Part shown: piece by piece, positions 9,971 to 17,194 of the stretch
How the letters are laid out: each line of letters begins with the position of its first letter
Numbering within the stretch: the stretch's first letter is position 1
DNA from: JAXJQF01 sp036311285
Lineage (GTDB): Bacteria; Pseudomonadota; Gammaproteobacteria; Enterobacterales; Succinivibrionaceae
NCBI GenBank assembly: GCA_036311285.1
Contig: JAXJQF010000083.1
Span: 1 to 28,349, forward strand
Length of the DNA stretch: 28,349 bases
Reading direction: 5' to 3'
Position numbers and translations under genes: made by a program
Notes under the pieces: model-generated
What the model was told of the DNA's origin: nothing
Seen by the model: only the letters and a program-made list of their open reading frames with translations
Databases searched by the model: none

Positions 9971-10016
9971 TCGGAGACACTTCAAACTTTAGAAGTCACT
10001 CCAAACTTTTGGAACC
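9957..10016. repeat. Three degenerate copies of a ~20-bp motif
   Basis: Read on the plus strand, GACACTTCAAACTTTAGAA, then GTCACTCCAAACTTTTGGAA, follow a weaker copy ending in TTCAACTTTCGGA. The shared core is CTYCAAACTTTNGRA. Unit lengths of 19 to 21 bp put copies about two helical turns apart, as for operator arrays. They lie about 330-390 bp upstream of the second EAL gene. Confidence 0.45.
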
Positions 10017-10349
10017 TATATACAAAATGTAACTTTTTTCAAAAAAAATTCTTTGCAAATAAATCTAGAGAATTAGTTGTAATTATAATTAGTAAAGTTC
10101 AACCCCTTGCATTTGAAGTTATCAACTATTATTTTTCTGAAAATATCATTTCATCACTAGAACATCAATTATTTTCACTTTTTAATCAAAACAAGCCTCC
10201 GTTCTCATTTATCAAGAAATTTTTTAACATTTTGTAATGATTATTAACATTCTATATATAAAATATAAATAGTGGGATAAGATTATGGAGGAAGTGGTCA
10301 TAACATCAACAATATATTTTAGTTGCGTCATCGACTGCTTTTTAGCAAT

Positions 10350-12260
10350 ATGAATATAACAGCACAATGTTGTGCCCTAGTAATTATTGTTACATTATTT
10401 ATCTTTAATAATATAAACAAAAGAAAATTACTAAGCACAGATAAAGCATTTAATCTAGTACTAGCAATTTGTTTCTTGAATTTATGTTTCGACATAGGTT
10501 CAATAGTTTGTATCAAATATAAAGATGTACTCCCTATTCTATTAGTTAACTTTGTATGTAAAACATACCTGTTCTGCATAATATCAACTGTTTTAGTTGC
10601 AATATATTACTTATTTACCAATATCTACCTTAAATTCAAAAAAATTAAAAACTACATTATTTTGAGCACCTCCATTGCTGTTCTCTATGCGTTTTCATTG
10701 ATATTCTTACCAATAGAATACATTTACGAGGACGGTGGCAAAATTGTATATAGCCAAGGTCTAGCTAATGATTTAACCTATGTCTTAGGTTTTATAATTA
10801 TAAGCTTCTTTATAGTTATTCTTCATATAAAAAGAAATGTACTAAGCTATCATAAATACACCATTATTAGATTATGGATACTATTTTGGTTTATTGCCCC
10901 TATAATCCAATTCTTCTATAAAGAATTATTAATTGTAGGTATTTACTTAACTCTAGGTACTATGCTTATATACCTAGAACTTGAAAACCCTGATAGTAAG
11001 AAAAACCTAAAAACAAATCTTTACTCTTTAGGTTTTTTAAAACAATTCATTGAATACAATCTAAAAAACAATATCCCTTTTTATGCAAACATTATCTATT
11101 TAGGTAACTCTAATATTCATAGACAAGAATCGGCTTTACTTGAAATTCAAAGCTTTTTAGTAAAGCTTAACAATGTAATTGTAAACAAATACAAAAATAA
11201 TTTTATTATCATTACCGATAATCAAGAAAATTTTGATATCACTACTCGTAGCATTGAAGAAAGATTTGAACAAGGTTGGGGTAGATATAACTCCTTAGTC
11301 AACTTAAACCATGCCATAGTAAGTGAATCATCAATCTTTAATAGCAGTGAACACTTCTTCTTTATTATCAAGTCATGTGAAGAATACTTTAACAGCCAAA
11401 ATACAGGTGAAATCTTAACAATAGGACAAGATATCGTTAATAATTATAAGAAGAAACTTGATATTGAAGATATTCTAAATAAAGCTCTTGAGAAAGATTG
11501 GATCAAAGTATATTACCAACCTATCTACTCAACAAAGGAAGGAAAATTCACCTCTGCAGAAGCTCTAGTTAGAATTATTGATGATAACAACGTCATGTAT
11601 CCACCTTTTGAGTTTATAACTATTGCTGAACAAAACGGCTTAATAATAAAGCTTGGAGAAATTATTTTTACCAAAGTATGTAAATTCTTAAGCGAGTCAA
11701 AGCTAAAAAACCTAGGAATTGAATATGTTGAAGTAAACCTTTCAACTGTTCAATGTGGTTGTGAATCGTTAGCAGACGATTTCATAGCTATAATGGAAAA
11801 ATATGGCGTTTCCCCTTCTCAAATCAACTTAGAAATAACAGAATCAGCATCCATTACAACCAAGAAAATTTTATTAAACAACATGAAGAAACTAATGGAT
11901 TATGGCGTAACATTCTCTCTAGATGACTTTGGTACAGGTCACTCAAATCTTAACTATATAGCTGAAATGCCTGTAGACATTGTTAAGTTTGATAGAGGTA
12001 TGACTCAATCATACTTCAATAGTAAAAAGGCTCAGTACGTAATGAATGCTGCAATCTCAATGATAAACGGCATGAAACTTAAAATTGTAAGTGAAGGTAT
12101 AGAAAACAAAGAACAATTTGAAATAATCAAAGACTTAGTTGATTATATTCAAGGTTTCTTCTTCTCAAAACCTCTACCACAAGAAAACTTTGTAGAGTTT
12201 GTTAAAGAAAAAAACTGTAACGAAGAAGATGCTACAAACACAATAATTAAACATTTTTGA
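10350..12260 (+). CDS. Membrane-anchored c-di-GMP phosphodiesterase, paralogue of 7092-8999
   Basis: This is a 636-residue paralogue of the EAL protein at 7092-8999 with the same plan: six to seven N-terminal helices, a degenerate GGDEF-like middle after ENPDSK, and a C-terminal EAL domain. Catalytic signatures look complete: EALVR, VNLS, LEITES, DDFGTG, VKFDR, EGIEN and QGFFFSKP, which predicts c-di-GMP hydrolysis. I chose the ATG at 10350 because MNITAQCCAL lines up with MNTCAQFCGM of the paralogue; a TTG nine codons upstream is less likely. The sensor halves have diverged strongly while the EAL halves remain close even at DNA level (for example around 8240-8310 and 11490-11560). This suggests different inputs feeding the same output, or gene conversion in the catalytic part. 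Confidence 0.92.
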   Translation: MNITAQCCALVIIVTLFIFNNINKRKLLSTDKAFNLVLAICFLNLCFDIGSIVCIKYKDVLPILLVNFVCKTYLFCIISTVLVAIYYLFTNIYLKFKKIKNYIILSTSIAVLYAFSLIFLPIEYIYEDGGKIVYSQGLANDLTYVLGFIIISFFIVILHIKRNVLSYHKYTIIRLWILFWFIAPIIQFFYKELLIVGIYLTLGTMLIYLELENPDSKKNLKTNLYSLGFLKQFIEYNLKNNIPFYANIIYLGNSNIHRQESALLEIQSFLVKLNNVIVNKYKNNFIIITDNQENFDITTRSIEERFEQGWGRYNSLVNLNHAIVSESSIFNSSEHFFFIIKSCEEYFNSQNTGEILTIGQDIVNNYKKKLDIEDILNKALEKDWIKVYYQPIYSTKEGKFTSAEALVRIIDDNNVMYPPFEFITIAEQNGLIIKLGEIIFTKVCKFLSESKLKNLGIEYVEVNLSTVQCGCESLADDFIAIMEKYGVSPSQINLEITESASITTKKILLNNMKKLMDYGVTFSLDDFGTGHSNLNYIAEMPVDIVKFDRGMTQSYFNSKKAQYVMNAAISMINGMKLKIVSEGIENKEQFEIIKDLVDYIQGFFFSKPLPQENFVEFVKEKNCNEEDATNTIIKHF

Positions 12261-12353
12261 GATGCTCTTTTTTTTACTAAATGATATTGACATTTACATT
12301 TATTTTTTGAAGTTATATCGTTGAGCATACAGAGTATGCGAAAAAGTGAAAAA

Positions 12354-12560
12354 GTAAAGTGTACGTCACTTTACCTATCTTGCACATAAATTTGAATGAC
12401 ATTAATTTGCACAAAAATGCCGTCTTGTTACACTTTTATGCCGTTTTGATACACTATAGTTACACTTTTGTGCAAGAATGTAACTAGACGGTACAAAAGT
12501 GTATCAAAAGTGTAAGAGTTCGGCACAAAAATGCACAAAAGTACATAATCTTGCACAATA
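12354..12560. repeat. Array of short direct and inverted repeats (iteron- or transposon-end-like)
   Basis: The core AAAGTGTA occurs five times in about 160 bp: forward at 12356, 12496 and 12507, reverse at 12429 and 12461. The 12-mer GCACAAAAATGC occurs exactly twice (12409-12420, 12523-12534). ATGCCGTYTTG and CTTGCAC also recur. A perfect 8-bp inverted repeat, GTAAAGTG/CACTTTAC, sits at 12354-12374. No gene lies here (gap 12261-12649). Repeats of one core in both orientations suggest multiple binding sites for a replication initiator, transposase or repressor. The array marks the left side of the mobile island. Confidence 0.65.
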
Positions 12561-12621
12561 TTGCTAGATGTTTACGGACAAAACAAAGTAAATATAGAAC
12601 TTTAGATTTATTATTAAATTA

Positions 12622-12880
12622 AGTTGTTATGTGTTAAGGATATGAAAGAATGAAAAAGTTTTTTATGAAGTTTTTATACTTTTGTGGTTTTTTAGTTTTT
12701 GGTTTTTTTACTTTTTGCGTATGTGCAGGAATATTTGACAAACAAAATTTTGCTATAGTAAATTTGGTTATTTTATTTCTCTCTGGTGGTGTGACACTTC
12801 TATTCTTTAGGCTTTTGGTATATAAAGAAGAAGAACCTGAAGAAACCCCTAAAACAGAAACTAATATTGATAATCCAAAA
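12622..12880 (+). repeat. Left copy of a ~250-bp imperfect inverted repeat
   Basis: This stretch covers the leader and first 75 or so codons of the gene at 12650. It is matched, in opposite orientation, by about 15262-15525. The first 28 bp, AGTTGTTATGTGTTAAGGAT onward to the start codon, are identical in both. So is much of the coding part, including the segment for LVYKEEEPEE. The copies face each other across about 2.4 kb. Confidence 0.8.
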
Positions 12881-13516
12881 GAAAGTGAAACATTATCAAA
12901 AAACTATGATAAATTTTTAAATAAGTATAATAAATATTATAAAAACATTAATACTTATTCATCTATTTATAATCAAATAAGATGTTATACTGAAAATAAT
13001 ATGTTCATGTTTTCTCATAATGGTAGATTAGATGCTTATACAGAATATTTAAAAAAAGAATACGAATCGAATTACCGTATGAAAAATAAAATAAAGGGTT
13101 ATGAAACTTTAATATTAGGGTATTATTCTTTATTAAATACTTATAATAAGTTATTAGATGGTTATAGTGAATTAGAACGATATCCTACTATAAAACTTAA
13201 TAAAACAAACTATGAAAATTTAAAGAACGCTATTGTTGAATTGTTTAAAAGTCATAAAAAATTTTTAAAAAACTATTATGATTTATTAATTACCTATAAA
13301 AAATTAAAAGGTTATAAAGTTATTTTAGAAGACTATAAAACGATAAAGACTCCAAAAAGACCTGGATATTATTCGCTTGATGGCTATAGTGAAAATTATC
13401 TAAGTGAAGATTTTCTAAAAAGTATGTATTTCTATTTATTAGATAGCTATGATAAATTTAATGATTATCATAGTTATTCATGGTATGGGCGTGGAATATG
13501 GGCTGATTATAAATAA
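12650..13516 (+). CDS. Membrane protein with tyrosine-periodic C-terminal repeats, unknown function
   Basis: This 288-residue protein has no family I recognise. Residues 1-62 hold two hydrophobic segments, followed by an acidic linker (KEEEPEETP) and then a roughly 200-residue C-terminal region with 34 tyrosines. Tyr recurs about every seven residues, for example GYETLILGY, TYNKLLDGY and SYDKFNDY, with Leu, Lys and Asp between, so an elongated helical repeat is likely. The topology suggests an inner-membrane anchor with a cytoplasmic or periplasmic stalk. The ATG at 12650 follows AAGGAT at good spacing. The N-terminal cassette and leader are shared with the opposite-strand gene at 15129-15497. 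A strong terminator follows. Very low GC and the setting in a decayed mobile island suggest acquisition by transfer. Confidence 0.75.
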   Translation: MKKFFMKFLYFCGFLVFGFFTFCVCAGIFDKQNFAIVNLVILFLSGGVTLLFFRLLVYKEEEPEETPKTETNIDNPKESETLSKNYDKFLNKYNKYYKNINTYSSIYNQIRCYTENNMFMFSHNGRLDAYTEYLKKEYESNYRMKNKIKGYETLILGYYSLLNTYNKLLDGYSELERYPTIKLNKTNYENLKNAIVELFKSHKKFLKNYYDLLITYKKLKGYKVILEDYKTIKTPKRPGYYSLDGYSENYLSEDFLKSMYFYLLDSYDKFNDYHSYSWYGRGIWADYK

Positions 13517-13528
13517 TCAAATAAATCA

Positions 13529-13559
13529 AAGGCTCCTTAAATGGAGCCTTATTTTTTTT
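13529..13559 (+). terminator. Intrinsic terminator
   Basis: An 8-bp perfect stem AAGGCTCC/GGAGCCTT (13529-13536, 13543-13550) with a 6-nt loop is followed by A and eight T. It ends the gene at 12650-13516. Confidence 0.9.
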
Positions 13560-13615
13560 ACCTTTAAAAATACTTATAATTTTTGAACATTGTTAGAATA
13601 ATTTTGACATTATCG

Positions 13616-13624
13616 TGATATAAT
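13616..13624 (+). promoter_or_regulatory. Extended -10 promoter
   Basis: TGATATAAT is a perfect extended -10 (TG-N-TATAAT), about 30 bp upstream of the HTH gene start. The sequence 17 bp upstream has no good -35, as is common for extended -10 promoters. Confidence 0.5.
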
Positions 13625-13654
13625 AATAGGTATAAAGTATTATAAATAAAGAAG

Positions 13655-14023
13655 TTGGAGACAATAAAACAAATAAAACATTATGAAGTTATACAAGCGT
13701 TGTTAAGTGAACCAACTATTAAAGACGCTTGTAAAAAGCTAGGAGTTAGCCGTGCGACCTTGTTTAATTACACCAAGAAACAAGAAGTAAAAAACTTGTT
13801 GCGTAAGGTTACATCAGATGCATATAACTCATTAAGTAATGAATTAGCTATTTTACATGGTAAACATTTAGAGCGTATTCATAACATGGCTTTAAGTGAT
13901 GCTACACCATTAAGACTTAAATTTGATTGTAGTAAGTTCATATGTAGTCATGCGTTAGAAGTAAGTAAATACACTGATATTGAGCAACGTATTACTGAAT
14001 TGGAGAAAGTTGCCCATGCCTAA
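13655..14023 (+). CDS. Small helix-turn-helix protein, terminase-small-subunit-like
   Basis: This 122-residue protein has an N-terminal helix-turn-helix (KDACKKLGVSRATLFNYTKK, about residues 22-41), then a helical region ending in DIEQRITELEKV. This plan (HTH, helical array, C-terminal RIxELE) is seen in phage small-terminase-like or phBC6A51-type HTH proteins, so DNA binding is likely and a phage or satellite origin plausible. The start is uncertain: the frame has no early ATG, and TTG at 13655 is the best candidate. The stop overlaps the ATG of the next (broken) gene by a few bases, as in phage-type operons. It sits behind an extended -10 promoter. Confidence 0.65.
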   Translation: METIKQIKHYEVIQALLSEPTIKDACKKLGVSRATLFNYTKKQEVKNLLRKVTSDAYNSLSNELAILHGKHLERIHNMALSDATPLRLKFDCSKFICSHALEVSKYTDIEQRITELEKVAHA

Positions 14024-14266
14024 GTTAATCAATAAGCGAGTGCTTGCAGTATTGAACAACGATTAAAGCCACAGTCTAAGCTACCCCCGATAATTTTATA
14101 TCTGTATGATGATTTTGGTAGATGTTTTATAAAAAATCATGGACTTGTACTGACTAGATACTCTTTTAAGAATTTTAAAACAATGAGAAATTATTTAGAA
14201 AATGTCTATAACAGAACTGATATACACTATATCAGGCATGATGAAGAATTTGAGCCAGAAGAATAA
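14016..14266 (+). pseudogene. Frameshifted small island gene
   Basis: An ATG at 14016, overlapping the end of the HTH gene, opens MPKLINKRVLAVLNND and then stops at 14066. A second frame, open from 14036 to the TAA at 14264-14266, reads on plausibly: ASACSIEQRLKPQSKLPP and later YLYDDFGRCFI, ending in DEEFEPEE, but has no start codon. Joining the frames near 14048 gives one protein of about 80 residues, so a single indel probably broke the gene. I do not recognise the family. The stop is followed closely by AAAGGAG and the next gene, consistent with a former three-gene operon. A sequencing error or programmed frameshift are less likely alternatives. Confidence 0.55.
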
Positions 14267-14283
14267 CAAAGGAGTTTTAAAAC

Positions 14284-14865
14284 ATGAATAAATTTAATTC
14301 AGAATTTTTAGATAGTAATGCAACTAAGTTCTATCAAGTTGTTAGCGATTGGAATGACAAGCAAAAGCAACGCTTAAATACACGTGATTATCAGTATTAC
14401 CAAACAGAAGTACATAAGGTAGTGCTAGAAGATTTAGAACAAGATTTTAATAGCTTTATTGAAAAGTTAAAAAAAGACTTTAAAACAAGATACTTGCCAA
14501 AAGGTAAAAAGCAAATTGAACAAGGCATGATTGATGTTTTAATTTCTAAGTTAAATCTTGCTAAATTAACTAATGGAGATGTTAAGCAAATATTACAAGC
14601 TTTTGTAGATACTTACAAAGATACATATTACTTACATGAAGTTAAAAATATTGTAGGAGATGAATACAAGCCACTATTTTTTGATGATGATATTGCAAAA
14701 ATAGAGCGTGTAAACGAACTAGCAAAAGCATTTGATACGCAAAACATTTTTACTTTTGTAAAGGTTAATGAGTTCTTTATGTTAGAGATTGAAGAACAAC
14801 CAACAAATAATTATGACTTATTAAATGTGTTGGTACGAATAGCTAATGATGAAATCTTTAAGTAA
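14284..14865 (+). CDS. Unknown soluble island protein
   Basis: This 193-residue protein is charged and soluble, mostly helical, with no signal peptide or membrane segment. I recognise no family. The ATG at 14284 has an excellent ribosome site (AAAGGAG, 9 bp upstream). It is third in a tight run with the HTH gene and the frameshifted gene, all inside the mobile island, and a strong terminator follows. A phage- or plasmid-derived accessory function is likely; nothing more can be said from sequence. Confidence 0.7.
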   Translation: MNKFNSEFLDSNATKFYQVVSDWNDKQKQRLNTRDYQYYQTEVHKVVLEDLEQDFNSFIEKLKKDFKTRYLPKGKKQIEQGMIDVLISKLNLAKLTNGDVKQILQAFVDTYKDTYYLHEVKNIVGDEYKPLFFDDDIAKIERVNELAKAFDTQNIFTFVKVNEFFMLEIEEQPTNNYDLLNVLVRIANDEIFK

Positions 14866-14887
14866 CTATTCCTTAGTGTAAGTCTTT

Positions 14888-14916
14888 ATCCCACTGTAAC
14901 TAGTGGGATTTTTTTT
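14888..14916 (+). terminator. Intrinsic terminator
   Basis: An 8-bp stem ATCCCACT/AGTGGGAT (14888-14895, 14902-14909) with a 6-nt loop runs into eight T. It ends the HTH-to-14865 operon and meets the 3' end of the convergent minus-strand gene. Confidence 0.9.
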
Positions 14917-15097
14917 ATTCTTTGTCTTTATTTTTATCATTTGTTGTAAAACAGTACTTAATTGCGAATATCAAGGGGAACAAACCTAATATAGTTATAA
15001 TAACACCCGACAAACCTAAATATCTTAAAAAACTTGTTAAAAAACCTGTTAGAACAAGACCAATAAAAAATACAATAATTTTTAATAGAATATTCAT
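14915..15097 (-). CDS. Small two-helix membrane protein
   Basis: This 60-residue protein has two predicted membrane helices (about residues 4-24 and 30-50) and a charged tail (TNDKNKDKE). The ATG at 15097 has an AAGGA ribosome site about 9 bp upstream, which supports a real gene. Its stop touches the T-tract of the convergent terminator. It lies 31 bp downstream of the gene at 15129-15497 on the same strand, so the two probably form an operon of small membrane proteins. Function is unknown; holin-like or immunity-like roles are possible but unsupported. Confidence 0.55.
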   Translation of the reverse strand: MNILLKIIVFFIGLVLTGFLTSFLRYLGLSGVIITILGLFPLIFAIKYCFTTNDKNKDKE

Positions 15098-15128
15098 TTT
15101 TAATTATCCTTAAATAGTTCGTAAAACA

Positions 15129-15497
15129 TTACACCTTTTTGTCTTTTAATAGCTCAATAACTTTTAATTCATCAGCTTTTAACTCTTCACAGTAAATGAC
15201 TTTACCATTCTTAATTAATTTTTTAACACCTTTTATTTCTGTAACTGTAATAATTTCATCATTTTCAGGATTATCAGTTTTTAGGTTTTCTGTTTTAGGG
15301 TTTTCTTCAGGTTCTTCTTCTTTATATACCAAAAGCCAATAGCATAGAAGTGTAAAAGCACTAAAGAAAAATAAAAAAAACCAATTTATTAAATTATAAT
15401 CATGTTTGTCAAATATTAATAAACCAAAGACAAAAGTAAAAAATCCCATAACTAAAAAACAACAAAAGTATAAAAACTTCATGAAAAACTTTTTCAT
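15129..15497 (-). CDS. Membrane-anchored protein sharing its N-terminal cassette with 12650-13516
   Basis: In this 122-residue protein the first 70 or so residues (two hydrophobic segments, then LVYKEEEPEENPKTE) closely match the N-terminus of the gene at 12650-13516. The C-terminal 45 residues differ completely: a short, charged module with VKKLIKNGKVIYCEELKADE and no Tyr repeats. The leader is also the same, including the AAGGAT ribosome site and the 28 bp before the ATG. The two genes lie in inverted orientation, facing each other. They look like one anchor carrying two different tails, produced by duplication and module exchange. Function is unknown. The ATG at 15497 matches that of the partner. 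Confidence 0.72.
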   Translation of the reverse strand: MKKFFMKFLYFCCFLVMGFFTFVFGLLIFDKHDYNLINWFFLFFFSAFTLLCYWLLVYKEEEPEENPKTENLKTDNPENDEIITVTEIKGVKKLIKNGKVIYCEELKADELKVIELLKDKKV

Positions 15498-15525
15498 TCT
15501 TTCATATCCTTAACACATAACAACT
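15262..15525 (-). repeat. Right copy of the ~250-bp imperfect inverted repeat
   Basis: This is the reverse-oriented partner of 12622-12880. Identity is complete over the leader (15498-15525) and patchy but high through the first 75 codons. It ends where the two encoded proteins diverge. Confidence 0.8.
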
Positions 15526-15589
15526 ATATTTAGTTTAAATCACAAATCGCTCTATAACCTTGAAATAAATCTAATATTTTATTTAAAAT

Positions 15590-15616
15590 AAAAAAAGGCG
15601 ATACAAAAATATCACC
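15590..15616 (-). terminator. Intrinsic terminator after the recombinase relic
   Basis: On the minus strand GGTGATA and TATCGCC (15616-15610, 15603-15597) form a 7-bp stem with one G-U pair and a 6-nt loop, followed by seven T. It lies just past the stop of the recombinase pseudogene. Confidence 0.75.
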
Positions 15617-15630
15617 TGAATAAATACATT

Positions 15631-16237
15631 TTAGAAGTAAGCGTATTGCTTACTTCTTTTTACATACATCTTTACATAGTTACAGTACGTTTGTTTACAT
15701 ATCTCTAAATCTATACATACTTGAGCGACAGAGACACCATTTTGAACACGCTCATATTGAGCAAAAAAAGTCTTAGCAGTCATACATTTAACACGTCCTT
15801 TGTATTTGCCTTTAACCCTTGCTAAAGCTATACCTTGTTTTTGTCGTTCTCTTATTTTTTCTCTTTCATTTTCAGAAACAAAAGCCAACACATTAAGGAT
15901 TAGTTCATTCATGAACTTACTGATTAGACTATCATTATTTGCACTTAAACAAGGCATATCAAGTACTATAAGGTTACAATGCTTAACGTTGGTAATCTCA
16001 TTGTAAATGTGCTTGATGTCGTTATAGTTACAGCTTAAACGGTCTAATGAACTAATTACTACAGTATCACCAGTAGTTCCAGTATTAAGCAATTTTTTTA
16101 GTTATTCTCTATCTTGAATATTTTTGCCTGAAACTTTTTCTTTGAAAATCATGTTACAGTTTTCTTTTTTTTAACTGCTCTAATTGTCTTTGTAAGTTTT
16201 GGTCAGTTGAACTAACTCTAGCATATCCGTATATCAT
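15631..16237 (-). pseudogene. Serine recombinase (resolvase/invertase family), two lesions
   Basis: The start at 16237 reads MIYGYARVSSTDQNLQRQLE, the catalytic-serine region of small serine recombinases. After that an extra A in an eight-A run (16165-16172 on the plus strand) shifts the frame. In the downstream frame it continues NMIFKEKVSGKN, hits an in-frame TAA (16104-16102, probably a former CAA), then reads on: DTVVISSLDRLSC, the helix-E region NEREKIRERQKQGIALARVKG, and a C-terminal helix-turn-helix. Total length would be about 200 residues, normal for the family. Such enzymes resolve, invert or integrate DNA. With two lesions it should be inactive unless the frameshift is phase-variable and the TAA is bypassed. 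It is the only site-specific recombinase in the island. Confidence 0.88.
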
Positions 16238-16289
16238 ATTATTTCACCACTTTTCTATTTAGACTATTTTTAGACTGTTTTTTATAGCT

Positions 16290-17014
16290 TTATGATAGGT
16301 CTAAAAAGGGTAAAACAATTTATATAATCTTTAATTACTTTCTCTAACTCATTTAAGTCCTTAAATGTATTTTCTTTTCCATAAAACATTTCAACATCAT
16401 AAGCAACTATCTCACTCATTGAAACACATATCAATGATTAGAGAAAGGAAAAACTCCCCTTCCGAGATAGCAAATTCGGTAATATCCATTGTAAAGTAAG
16501 TCTAGGTATTGAAGGATTAAACTCTCTATTAAGTCTGTTTAGAGCTACCTTTCCAATAGGACTTTTGTAAGAGTTATATTTCTTATATGCTTTTGGATGC
16601 CACCTGAAACTGCAGGTGATACATCAGCTTATGCCAGTCTTGTGATTCAGATGTATACCATGATTACGTAAAGCGTACATTACACGTCTATATCCATAAC
16701 GTTCCTTACTATCTAAATGAATTTTCTTGATCATAGCAATTTGAACACTATAGACTGCCAATACATTTAGAAGGAACTTTTCGTAGTTGGTACAAATGAA
16801 CCTCTACTCATCTACGCCTCATCTAAAAGTATTTTTAAAGGATATTTTGGCCTTAGTTCAAGTATTATCTGAGCCTTTAATTGTTGTTTTTATATTTATT
16901 AGCAAGAGTTACTACATGCCTTCAAGAAATTTACCACTTTTTCGCAGTGAGATTAGAGCCTAACTTCTTATAATCTTTAGCAATATTCACTTTATCTTCA
17001 TAAATTAACTTCAT
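16290..17014 (-). mobile_element. IS3-family (IS150-like) transposase relic
   Basis: Broken frames on the minus strand follow the order of an IS3-family element. OrfA begins MKLIYEDKVNIAKDYKKLGS (ATG at 17014) and soon breaks. OrfB pieces follow: ILELRPKYPLKILLDEA, KERYGYRRVMYALRNHG, KKYNSYKSPIGKVALNRLNR, then DITEFAISEGEFFLS and IIDMCFNE with the first two Asp of the DDE triad in a shifted frame, then MFYGKENTFKDLNELEKVI from near the C-terminus. Several stops, frameshifts and an internal deletion are visible, so the element is dead. Terminal inverted repeats were not identified. Nothing else coding is seen in 16238-17194. Confidence 0.85.
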
Positions 17015-17194
17015 ATTAAACACTCGTTATCAATCCAGAGTATTCAATAACGGGGCATACTATTTCTACAGACAACATTATACAGTAATACTGAATTACA
17101 AAAGACAAAACAATTTGACTTAAGTACTAGCTAATGAGTTAATTGATGATTTTAAGATTTATATGTTTGAAATTTAAGTGAGACTTAAAATGAA

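Larger units (their letters stand above)
9657..10349. other. Gene-poor gap with a stop-interrupted open frame
   Basis: No clear intact gene lies in these 693 bp. One plus-strand frame is open from 9725 to 10238 except for a TGA at 9935-9937. The upper part begins at a TTG and the lower part (9938-10238, 99 codons) has no start codon. The peptide is Phe-rich and matches nothing I know. The gap also holds a 13-bp inverted repeat and a cluster of short repeats, listed separately, and must include the promoters of both flanking genes. Confidence 0.4.

Noticed and set aside
10323..10349. TTG start for the second EAL gene
   Set aside because: The ATG at 10350 aligns exactly with the start of the paralogue at 7092.
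12322..12340. GCATAC/GTATGC hairpin as terminator of the second EAL gene
   Set aside because: The stem is only 6 bp with no T-tract on either strand; it may belong to the neighbouring repeat array.
12354..12560. CRISPR array
   Set aside because: Repeats are 8-12 bp, in both orientations and irregularly spaced, with no uniform spacers and no cas genes.
14922..15113. 63-codon plus-strand open frame
   Set aside because: It is opposite a better-supported small membrane gene on the minus strand that has a good ribosome site.
15631..16092. Separate short recombinase gene starting at TTG near 16092
   Set aside because: The catalytic serine region lies upstream in a shifted frame; this is the tail of a pseudogene, not a gene with its own start.
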